19,781 nucleotides of DNA from CANHEE01 sp043777755 (GTDB taxonomy: Bacteria > Bacteroidota > Bacteroidia > Chitinophagales > Saprospiraceae): the NCBI GenBank assembly GCA_043777755.1, contig JAYWHK010000270.1, positions 1 through 19,781 of the forward strand, given 5' to 3'. The notes beneath the pieces are model-generated. The model did no database searches. It was given only the letters and a program-made list of their open reading frames with translations, and was not told the DNA's origin. Numbering within the stretch: position 1 is the stretch's first letter; each line of letters opens with the position of its first letter. The translations under genes and the position numbers were made by a program. Positions 1 through 6,594 of the stretch are shown here, piece after piece.

Positions 1-58
1 CTTCTCAAAAGGAAAAGCTATATAATTTTATGCTTATTAATTAGATAAACAAGCCTGA

Positions 59-1558
59 TATATCCTCCAAAAATCTGAAAAACTGGAACATCGAGTAAAA
101 AAAATCCGTTACGGAGATTTTACTGGATATATTAACAGCTACTCTGACGGTGATGATATATTACAATCATCTGAAATTGGTAAAGTTATTGATGGGGGAC
201 ATCTCCATTTTGAAATGTGGATACGAGATGCAGTAAGTTCTCCTTGGCGAAGGGTTAATCCATTAGATAATCCCAATGCTAACTATACGAATTTACCTCC
301 CAACGAACCCGATACTTGGAATCCCGAATTAAATGATGTCGTTCTTCATGGAATATCCGAGCCTGCGGGAACTAATTCAGGAATAGTAGCTACTGGTACG
401 GGTGTCGTAAATGGTTTCCAAGGCAATCATACAAGAATACATTTTCTAAATCATCCTGGTCAGGCTAGTACAAATGGGTTACCATATGATGCTAATACGG
501 GGAAAATAGTTGTATTTGGTTCTATCGGTAGTATATTGCATGAGAGGGATTCGAGAGTAACCAATGCTCCTGCTGCTATTGGTACTGGTTTAGGTATTGA
601 TGCTGCTAGATTTAGTATCAATGGACAAGAGAAATATCGAGTAAAGTTTGATGAAATATTAGAAACAGAACTTACAAGGACGACTGATTTCTACGCAACA
701 ACATTTGATGCTCCAATGGCATTTGGAAATAACGATTATCTCAAAATGCGCCGTATTACGGGAGAAACTGCACGTCGTCCGCACAAGCTCATTAATGGTG
801 TCCAAAGCAATGGCGTTTGGGCAACTCGTGCAAAAAACACAACCGCAGATGTATTTGCAACTACGCCAACCGAAATTGCAAACTGTCCTGACGAAGCAAA
901 ATACCAAGATGGAAAGCATACGCTAAACTTTACAGTAAGTGATGCCGCTAATAATTCAGATAATAAAAATATAGAAACCATCGTTGATAACTTCCAACCC
1001 TACGTCAAAAGCCTTGTTGTAAAACAACAAGATGGTACAGTTATTTATGAAGGAAAATGGACTTGTAATGGTTCTTGTATTAGTTTTTCTGAGACTAAAA
1101 AGGATTATAATTCTGCGAATAATTGCACAGTCATCGTAACCACAAGCGAACCAATGACAGGTACAGTTATTTTGCTTAACGGAACCACTGCCAAGTCAAC
1201 GTCAGCAGTAGGTGCTGTTACTACATTTCTTAACACTGATTTAGTTGCTGGTCCAATAACCATAAAAAGCGGTGGTGCAGCACCAAATTTTACTTTTAAA
1301 GATTTAGCGGATAATCAGCTACTGAACCTTGCGCCTAAAAAAGGACAATGTGTTACAGTACCGACAAGGACGGGAGCAACAACTTTTAGCAATCCTAATA
1401 ATATTATTTCCAACGGGGAAGAAAACTCCTTTAGTTTGCATACATCTTGTCCGCTTACGGTGGCACTAACGACCAAAAATCCATGTAAAGGCAAGAATAA
1501 TGGAAAAGCAACACTATCTGTTACTTCTGCTACTAAATTACAAAGTATATTGGAGTGA
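59..1558 (+). CDS. 5'-truncated secreted protein: C-terminal half of an M23 metallopeptidase domain plus Ig-like region (fragment)
   Basis: The open frame runs from just after a TGA at 56-58; the first ATG is at 215, but the homologous reading begins upstream of it. Counting from base 59, residues 46-52 read GGHLHFE, the HxH zinc-ligand end of M23 (LytM-type) peptidases, followed by a VNPL-like end of the domain. The first half of the domain, with its other zinc ligands (HxxxD), is absent, and all three frames carry stops in the first 58 bases, so no intact start exists here. Downstream lies a region like those that follow M23 domains in Bacteroidota proteins (FSINGQEKYRVKFDEI), then a beta-sandwich-like stretch (DGKHTLNFTVSDAANN) and the start of an SprB-like repeat (NPCKGKNNGKATLSV). 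The frame ends at 1558 because of a frameshift; the protein continues in the next frame to 4784. As it stands a peptidase function is unlikely. Fragment assignment is strong; whether it is a pseudogene or an assembly artefact is open. Confidence 0.7.
   Translation, partial: YILQKSEKLEHRVKKIRYGDFTGYINSYSDGDDILQSSEIGKVIDGGHLHFEMWIRDAVSSPWRRVNPLDNPNANYTNLPPNEPDTWNPELNDVVLHGISEPAGTNSGIVATGTGVVNGFQGNHTRIHFLNHPGQASTNGLPYDANTGKIVVFGSIGSILHERDSRVTNAPAAIGTGLGIDAARFSINGQEKYRVKFDEILETELTRTTDFYATTFDAPMAFGNNDYLKMRRITGETARRPHKLINGVQSNGVWATRAKNTTADVFATTPTEIANCPDEAKYQDGKHTLNFTVSDAANNSDNKNIETIVDNFQPYVKSLVVKQQDGTVIYEGKWTCNGSCISFSETKKDYNSANNCTVIVTTSEPMTGTVILLNGTTAKSTSAVGAVTTFLNTDLVAGPITIKSGGAAPNFTFKDLADNQLLNLAPKKGQCVTVPTRTGATTFSNPNNIISNGEENSFSLHTSCPLTVALTTKNPCKGKNNGKATLSVTSATKLQSILE
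79..97 (+). repeat. 19-bp sequence repeated in inverted orientation at the right end of the window
   Basis: AAAACTGGAACATCGAGTA at 79-97 is found perfectly as its reverse complement at 19688-19706. It lies immediately left of the A-run at 97-104, close to where recognisable M23 coding sequence begins. In one frame both copies read NWNIE. A 19-mer match by chance within 20 kb is improbable even in AT-rich DNA, so both copies may come from a multi-copy sequence. Confidence 0.6.
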
Positions 1559-4500
1559 TCAAGGTGGTGCTGTTGGTACGATTGCTCGTATTGACTTAGC
1601 GGCTAGTGTTGAATATTCAGTGACGGTTGTAAATGATTGTGGTGCAAAAAAGGTATTACTTATTCGTTTATTAGAACCCAATTTAGAGCTTTTGATAGAT
1701 CAAAGTAAAACTTGTGACCCATTGGTGGTAGCTTCCGTAGCTAACCCCAATCCTCCTTTGACTTACCGGAGTCATAGTCCTGGATTGACCACAAATTCTG
1801 TTCATATTAATGTTAGCGATGTTCCAGGTGTTCAGTTTTTGACCACACAAGACAAGTTTGTTGTAACAGTAAAAGACAACAACGGCTGTACTATGGGTGC
1901 TTCAATTACTCCTAATATTCCTTATGTTCAAATTCAAAAGACAGACGCTTGTGCAGGTGCAAACGGTAGAATACATATTAGTGTAACAAATCCCGTTCCA
2001 AATACTGGGCCCAATGTGAATTTCCCAGTGATAAAAGCCTTTGGTGTTCCCATAGCAGTAAAATCACTTTATAATCCTTGTTCAGGATGTCCTATTGGGC
2101 TGCAAAATTTGAATCTATATAGCGGTAATATTGAAAATATCTCCGCTGGAACAAAAGTTCCTATTACTGTCGAAACATCAAGCTGTACTTTTTCAGAAAC
2201 GGTAGAACTAAAGGTAAAGCCTACTAAAAAAATATTTGTAGGAAGCGATAAAAATAAAGGCTTGTGCAAATACCGTGAAGTTTGTGATGGTGTTACACTC
2301 AAAACATCTAATGGAAAAGATGTAATTTTCGCAGTAGCGGGAACACTTGGACCAACTCAAATAACTAATAAGCTTTTTAGGAGATACAGATGTGGAAATT
2401 CATTAACTTGTCCTAATTTGGAAGACCCTACAAAAAAAGGTTTTGATGGCGGAAAAGTAGACGACAAACGGGAATACACAACCGTAGGAGAATACATTGC
2501 CTTTTTAGAAAAAGAAAAAATAAATAACCCAGGTAATGCTGCATTGGCGGAAGAGGCAATAAAAAATGTATTGTATACAATAGCAAGTAATAATAATAAC
2601 AAAGACAATGTGCCAATGGATTTATGCAATAAGTTGTATTGGTGTCCATTTAATACTTACGCAGTCATTGCTTGGGGAGGGGTAAAAGCCAATGTTGGGA
2701 TCAATATATTGGTAGACCTGCCTGTGCCTATTGGTGATAATTGCTGGGAATATAAATGTGGTGGCGTGACAAAGAAAGTATGTCCTCCTAATCCAGATGT
2801 GACAGCTCAGCCTGACCCTCCTATTGACAATTGTAACCCTACCGTTATTCCTTTTGCGCAATTGATGGTTTGGTACAATGATTTAGTGGTAAATCATAAG
2901 AAGTTTGTAGGGTCGAGCCTTCAAAAGCACTTGGATACATACAAAAACGATGAACGAGCAAACTGTACGAAAGTAATGTATTGTCAAAACGACTTTATGT
3001 TCTTAGAAGCGGGAGATCCTGCTAAAGTGAATTGTGTTCCTATTAATTCTGTAATAACGATAAGCACATTCCCTAATATAAAAACTTCTTGCACTGTTAA
3101 TCCTCTGCCAGCACCAAATCCAAATAATAAATCAGTAGCTCTCTGCTTGGCAGGTGGTGCTGAAAATACACCAGTGAACTATGCTTCTACTCCCGTGTAT
3201 ATCTCTAATAACCCTAAATATGACCCACTTGCACCACCACCATTTAGCAGTAGGATTTTAGCAAGTAATGAAGCTACTACATTTGGAAATATGGGATTTG
3301 TGAAATTTGATGGCTTATCTGCGGAAAATGGGTTTAATAATGAAGCCAATAGCTATTTGCCTAACGCCATTATGTATGGAGAAACGCAAAATTACTACAA
3401 TAATTTTCTTGATTATAGCGCAAAATCAGTTGAATTAGGCGATGTAATACTTGATATTGTTGATCTTGAAAAGGAAGAAGAAGTGAGTATTTCTAATATT
3501 GTTGAAAATCGTTTGTTCTCATTAGAGTATAGCAATTCAAAAGACATTTCTTGGGGTAGAAATATAGAAGCAGCAGACCTAAAAGTAGTCAAATTAATTA
3601 AAAATGAAACAGAGATTCGTATTGCAGGCTTTTTTAGTGAGACTTTGAATTATGAAGTAGAACCTATTGCTTCTACTTCTTCTCGTGCTGCATTTATATT
3701 GAAAACAGATTATGAGGGTAATCTGTTAGAGTATAAGGTAATTGATAATATTGATGAAGAAAAAGCAATGTTTTATGACTCTGAAAAAGGGATTAATATA
3801 ACAGGTATTAGTACAAATGGTAGTGTTAAACTCAATGAAGACCAATTAAATCTAAAAGGTGAAAGTACTATTTTTGATTTAAATTTGTCAGATAAGAGTA
3901 TTCTTGCTAACTTTGCGATAACTGGCGATGTGAAAATAGAAAAAGTTACGCATGATCGTAAATCTAATAGCTTGTACTATCTATTGTCTGCAACAAGCAA
4001 TAGTGGCTTATCTGAGTTGGCAACATTTGAAGAAAAAGCGATTAACAAAGGGGAGTATTTACTTGTAGGAATTGATGAAAAAGGCAATTTAAAATGGACA
4101 CAATCTATTTTTACGGGTGATATTGATAAATTAGATATGATAGTTGATAATAAAAATGAGATTTACTTAGCTGCTACATTTGTTAATGCAATATCTTTAC
4201 CGAATTTTAAGGCGGAAAGTAAAGGCGGAAAAGACTTGTTTTTTGTAAAACTCAATTCAGATGGCAGGTTGTTGGGCTATCAACATTATGGTTCTGAAGA
4301 TGACGAAACTGTATCTCAGATTTATAAATACGATGAAACTTTAATTTTTGGAGGTGAAGTAGCTGGTTCTACGGTAGATAGAAAACTCGGAGCATTTGAT
4401 TTTACTTGCTTAAATTTAGTAGAACATCAAGCCTATATATCTAATATTTCGGATAGAGATTGGATTTTGTCTGGAGATATTGTTGATACCAAAACTCAAA

Positions 4501-4784
4501 AATACAATGTATCTACAATAAAAACCGACTTCGATGTTGAAATTTACCCAAATCCGTTCAACAACAACTTAAACATCAACATCAATTGCGCTGCAACTTG
4601 TGACTATGAAGTACGTATAACGAATACATTAGGCAGTACTTTATGGCAAAAGAAGGCAGAAAATGCGAAAGGCAATACACTTTTTGAAGTGGAAGCTGCA
4701 CAGCGTTTGGTTAATGGTGTTTATTTCGTAGAAGTAAAAAGCTCCGAAGGTAAAACAGCAGTGTATAGAGTGGTCAAAAATTAA
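1500..4784 (+). CDS. Large secreted protein with SprB-like repeat, Cys-rich middle, propeller-like region and T9SS type A sorting domain (3' part of a split gene)
   Basis: The ATG at 1500 is probably not a true start: residues before about 1536 (MEKQHYLLLLLL) are out-of-frame reading of the upstream gene. From there the frame continues an SprB-like repeat (YWSDQGGAVGTIARIDL, VEYSVTVVNDCG). A Cys-rich middle (about nt 1900-3150) has many paired Cys, consistent with an extracellular protein. About nt 3500-4480 contains repeating strands such as GIDEKGNLKWTQSI, NKNEIYLAATF and DLFFVKLNSDGRLL, resembling SBBP-type beta-propeller repeats. The last 80 or so residues form a type A sorting domain: YPNPF at residues 1016-1020, then NGVYFVEV and a basic end VYRVVKN. 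This predicts export by the type IX system and cell-surface attachment or release. Without the upstream half there is no signal peptide, so the piece alone would not be secreted. Function beyond surface or adhesin-like is unknown. Confidence 0.75.
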   Translation: MEKQHYLLLLLLNYKVYWSDQGGAVGTIARIDLAASVEYSVTVVNDCGAKKVLLIRLLEPNLELLIDQSKTCDPLVVASVANPNPPLTYRSHSPGLTTNSVHINVSDVPGVQFLTTQDKFVVTVKDNNGCTMGASITPNIPYVQIQKTDACAGANGRIHISVTNPVPNTGPNVNFPVIKAFGVPIAVKSLYNPCSGCPIGLQNLNLYSGNIENISAGTKVPITVETSSCTFSETVELKVKPTKKIFVGSDKNKGLCKYREVCDGVTLKTSNGKDVIFAVAGTLGPTQITNKLFRRYRCGNSLTCPNLEDPTKKGFDGGKVDDKREYTTVGEYIAFLEKEKINNPGNAALAEEAIKNVLYTIASNNNNKDNVPMDLCNKLYWCPFNTYAVIAWGGVKANVGINILVDLPVPIGDNCWEYKCGGVTKKVCPPNPDVTAQPDPPIDNCNPTVIPFAQLMVWYNDLVVNHKKFVGSSLQKHLDTYKNDERANCTKVMYCQNDFMFLEAGDPAKVNCVPINSVITISTFPNIKTSCTVNPLPAPNPNNKSVALCLAGGAENTPVNYASTPVYISNNPKYDPLAPPPFSSRILASNEATTFGNMGFVKFDGLSAENGFNNEANSYLPNAIMYGETQNYYNNFLDYSAKSVELGDVILDIVDLEKEEEVSISNIVENRLFSLEYSNSKDISWGRNIEAADLKVVKLIKNETEIRIAGFFSETLNYEVEPIASTSSRAAFILKTDYEGNLLEYKVIDNIDEEKAMFYDSEKGINITGISTNGSVKLNEDQLNLKGESTIFDLNLSDKSILANFAITGDVKIEKVTHDRKSNSLYYLLSATSNSGLSELATFEEKAINKGEYLLVGIDEKGNLKWTQSIFTGDIDKLDMIVDNKNEIYLAATFVNAISLPNFKAESKGGKDLFFVKLNSDGRLLGYQHYGSEDDETVSQIYKYDETLIFGGEVAGSTVDRKLGAFDFTCLNLVEHQAYISNISDRDWILSGDIVDTKTQKYNVSTIKTDFDVEIYPNPFNNNLNININCAATCDYEVRITNTLGSTLWQKKAENAKGNTLFEVEAAQRLVNGVYFVEVKSSEGKTAVYRVVKN
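1535..1537 (+). other. Frameshift point joining two halves of one large gene
   Basis: Before this AAA the SprB-like repeat reads NGKATLSVTSAT in one frame; after it the repeat continues as NYKVYWSDQGG in the frame used by the downstream gene. Removing one A from the run at 1535-1537 would join them without loss. The run is only three bases, so a homopolymer sequencing error is less obvious than usual; a real mutation is possible. Confidence 0.75.
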
Positions 4785-4795
4785 TTTATTAATCA

Positions 4796-4839
4796 AAACA
4801 AGCCGTTTATTAAACAAACGGCTTGTTTAATTTTTTTTT
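4796..4839 (+). terminator. Rho-independent terminator after the T9SS-sorted gene
   Basis: A 13-bp perfect stem (AAACAAGCCGTTT at 4796-4808 with AAACGGCTTGTTT at 4816-4828) has a 7-nt loop and is followed by AA and nine T (4831-4839). The next gene's ATG begins only 3 nt after the T-tract. Confidence 0.9.
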
Positions 4840-4842
4840 ACA

Positions 4843-5436
4843 ATGAAAAAAATAATTTTTTTTACATTATTGAGCATTGGTTTTATAGCTTGTAACGGTG
4901 ATGATGGGCTTCCCAAAGAATTGATTTATCCTTCAACTTTTGATGTGTCAAAAATTGAAATGGAAAAAATGCGTTACTATCTCATTGGTGACAATGGGAA
5001 CTATACAGAAGTACAGAAATCTAACAGCCAGAATAGTAAAAATATTGAAGTGGTAATAGAAGACCTCATTGATAATCCAGATGAGGCAACTAATCTCATA
5101 AGAATAAAAATAATCAATGAGTCAAAGATGGAATGGACTGACAACGAAAAAGAAAAGTCAGAAGTTACTTGTGTGAAAAACGCTAATATTTTTACTTCGG
5201 GTAATCCTTCGGGACTACGAATGGAATATTTCCCAGTGAATGAACAATTGCACTTGAATATGTCTTTGTATTTTTATTACAAAGCTAAAACAAAAACATA
5301 TGCACCATTATTCTTTTTCCCAACTCCTATAACTGACTTAGATAGTGAAATAAAAAGGCAAATTAAGGGGAATCAGTTAAGTGTAAATGATACGCTTGGT
5401 ATTAATTTGGCGAAAGCGATATACAAAAAGGATTAA
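4843..5436 (+). CDS. Small lipoprotein of unknown function
   Basis: The 197-residue product starts with MKK, a hydrophobic stretch and a lipobox ending IAC at Cys17 (FFTLLSIGFIAC), followed by NGDDG. This supports export, lipid modification and membrane anchoring, and it fixes the start at 4843. The acidic residues after the Cys are compatible with surface export of lipoproteins in Bacteroidota, but this is only suggestive. The rest alternates charged and beta-like segments (NIEVVIEDLI, LIRIKIINES, LNMSLYFYYKA) with no motif I recognise. It follows the T9SS-sorted gene but is separated from it by a strong terminator that ends 3 nt before the ATG, so any transcript either reads through or starts at an unusual site. 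Function cannot be assigned. Confidence 0.8.
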   Translation: MKKIIFFTLLSIGFIACNGDDGLPKELIYPSTFDVSKIEMEKMRYYLIGDNGNYTEVQKSNSQNSKNIEVVIEDLIDNPDEATNLIRIKIINESKMEWTDNEKEKSEVTCVKNANIFTSGNPSGLRMEYFPVNEQLHLNMSLYFYYKAKTKTYAPLFFFPTPITDLDSEIKRQIKGNQLSVNDTLGINLAKAIYKKD

Positions 5437-5507
5437 TCTAATTACTTACGCTAAATCTCATTTTATCGAATATTGCCGAATTTTCACAAAGAAGTAAGAA
5501 TAACAAT

Positions 5508-6032
5508 ATGATTTCAAGACGAGAGCTTCTCAAAAAATCTACTTTATTTTTAGGTGGAACATTGCTTTTACCTGATGTATTGAAGGCGTGGGAATCACCT
5601 GCGATAGAAAATTTGAGTTTTGTCATCGGAGATGTTCAATCTCAATTGATTGCCGAAATAGCGGAATTGATTATTCCTACAACAGATACACCTGGTGCAA
5701 AAGCGGCTGGTGTTCCTGCGTTTATTCAAAAAATATTGGTGGATTGCTTCAATTCTAAAGACCGTAAAGATTTTTTTGACGGATTGGACTTTTTTGAGAA
5801 AATGCTCACAACACAAACGGGGAAATCCTTTTTGCAACATTCGCAAACCGAGCAAATTGTGTTTCTCAAAGCTGCTCAAAACGAATATTTTTTCAAGACA
5901 TTAAAAGATTTAACCATTACAGGTTATTTTAGTTCTGAAATTGGCGCAACACAAGCACTGCGTTATGAAGAAATTCCAGGTCGTTATGATGGTGATTTGC
6001 TTTACAAAAAAGGCGATAAGGCTTGGGGCTAA
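5508..6032 (+). CDS. Gluconate 2-dehydrogenase subunit 3 family protein (orphan)
   Basis: The product is 174 residues. The N-terminus has a twin-arginine-like motif (SRRELLKKS) followed by a hydrophobic segment (TLFLGGTLLLPDVLKA), suggesting Tat export. The mature part begins with the family hallmark (LIAEIAELIIPTTDTPGAKAAGVPAFIQKIL) and ends with Y-E-x-x-PG-x-Y-x-GD (YEEIPGRYDGD), typical of the small subunit of membrane-bound gluconate and related GMC-type dehydrogenases. In known systems this subunit works with a flavoprotein GMC subunit and often a cytochrome c. Neither partner is in the window: the next gene on this strand is about 270 bp away and unrelated. The partner may be elsewhere, or this copy is solitary. 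Family call is strong; substrate unknown. Confidence 0.88.
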   Translation: MISRRELLKKSTLFLGGTLLLPDVLKAWESPAIENLSFVIGDVQSQLIAEIAELIIPTTDTPGAKAAGVPAFIQKILVDCFNSKDRKDFFDGLDFFEKMLTTQTGKSFLQHSQTEQIVFLKAAQNEYFFKTLKDLTITGYFSSEIGATQALRYEEIPGRYDGDLLYKKGDKAWG

Positions 6033-6217
6033 TTTTTTAGATATTGGATATTATAAATGCCTGATATTCAGTACATTGTTTGCTTAGTTGTTTAATGTTT
6101 GTCATTGTTTGGAATGGTTCTAACTAATTGAAAATCAAAACGATACAACAGTTATAAATAATAACAAACTTTTAAACAGTGTATTCACTATTTTGAAAAT
6201 TTATTACTAAAAAATTA

Positions 6218-6298
6218 ACTTACCGACTTACGACTAAAAATGACTTACGACTAAACTACGCATTACGCACATTGACTTACCGACTTACGACTAAAAAC
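6218..6298 (+). repeat. Intergenic short-motif repeat, copy A
   Basis: ACTTACCGACTTACGACTAA begins at 6218 and is followed by a second GACTTACGACTAA, then CTACGCAT, and after a short gap the whole first unit again at 6273-6298. About 45 bp of this block recurs with two mismatches at 9953-9998. The rest of the 273-bp gap (6033-6217) holds only AT-rich DNA with several TTGTTTG-like words and no clear gene or promoter. Confidence 0.8.
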
Positions 6299-6305
6299 TA
6301 TTATC

Positions 6306-6494
6306 ATGCAAAAAGACAAACATCAAAAAATAATTGGCTTATTTATTTTATTTTTGGTCTTGTTGAATTTTCCATTTATTGGACTATTTGGCAAATCCAA
6401 TGGCGTTTTGAGCGTCCCAAAAATCTATGCCTACGTTTTTTTTATGTGGTTTTTCTTAATTGTATTGATGTATAGAATAATTGAAAAAAGGTAA
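6306..6494 (+). CDS. Small two-helix membrane protein preceding the symporter-kinase
   Basis: The 62-residue product has a short basic N-terminus (MQKDKHQKI), a first helix (IGLFILFLVLLNFPFIGLF), a short loop and a second helix (IYAYVFFMWFFLIVLMYRII) ending in EKR. It resembles the DUF3311-like small proteins often encoded just before sodium:solute symporter genes, with the pattern of an NFP segment followed by YAYVFFMWFFLI. It is 100 bp upstream of, and on the same strand as, the symporter-kinase gene. A role as an accessory subunit of the symporter is inferred from context. The ATG follows the repeat block at 6218-6298 closely, so its leader is made of repeat sequence. Confidence 0.75.
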   Translation: MQKDKHQKIIGLFILFLVLLNFPFIGLFGKSNGVLSVPKIYAYVFFMWFFLIVLMYRIIEKR

Positions 6495-6519
6495 GTCGGT
6501 AGAAGCTCACGCAGAGGCA

Positions 6520-6540
6520 CGGAAAACGCAATGTTTTTCG
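6520..6540 (+). repeat. Short hairpin in the gap before the symporter-kinase gene
   Basis: CGGAAAAC (6520-6527) can pair with GTTTTTCG (6533-6540) across a 5-nt loop, with one G-T pair. It follows CTCACGCAGAGGCACGG, a word that looks like part of a dispersed intergenic repeat. There is no T-tract, so a terminator is not claimed. Confidence 0.35.
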
Positions 6541-6552
6541 ATTCGCAAATAG

Positions 6553-6587
6553 TTAGAATTTAGAATATAGAATCCCGAATTTAGAAT
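6553..6587 (+). repeat. Five 7-bp tandem units just upstream of the symporter-kinase start codon
   Basis: Units read TTAGAAT, TTAGAAT, ATAGAAT, CCCGAAT, TTAGAAT, end to end, finishing 7 nt before the ATG at 6595. All five share GAAT. The location is the 5' leader of the kinase gene. Confidence 0.8.
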
Positions 6588-6594
6588 ATAAAAA

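Noticed and set aside
659..981. Open frames on both strands inside the M23/Ig-like region
   Set aside because: They overlap a better-supported frame with recognisable domains; their translations are Cys/Phe-rich shadow sequence.
6218..6298. CRISPR array
   Set aside because: Units are 12-14 bp, directly abutting or with irregular gaps, and there are no regular spacers or cas genes.
6272..6475. 67-residue forward frame overlapping the small membrane protein
   Set aside because: It starts within the repeat block and reads the same DNA in another frame; the 62-residue frame has two clean helices and the expected family pattern.
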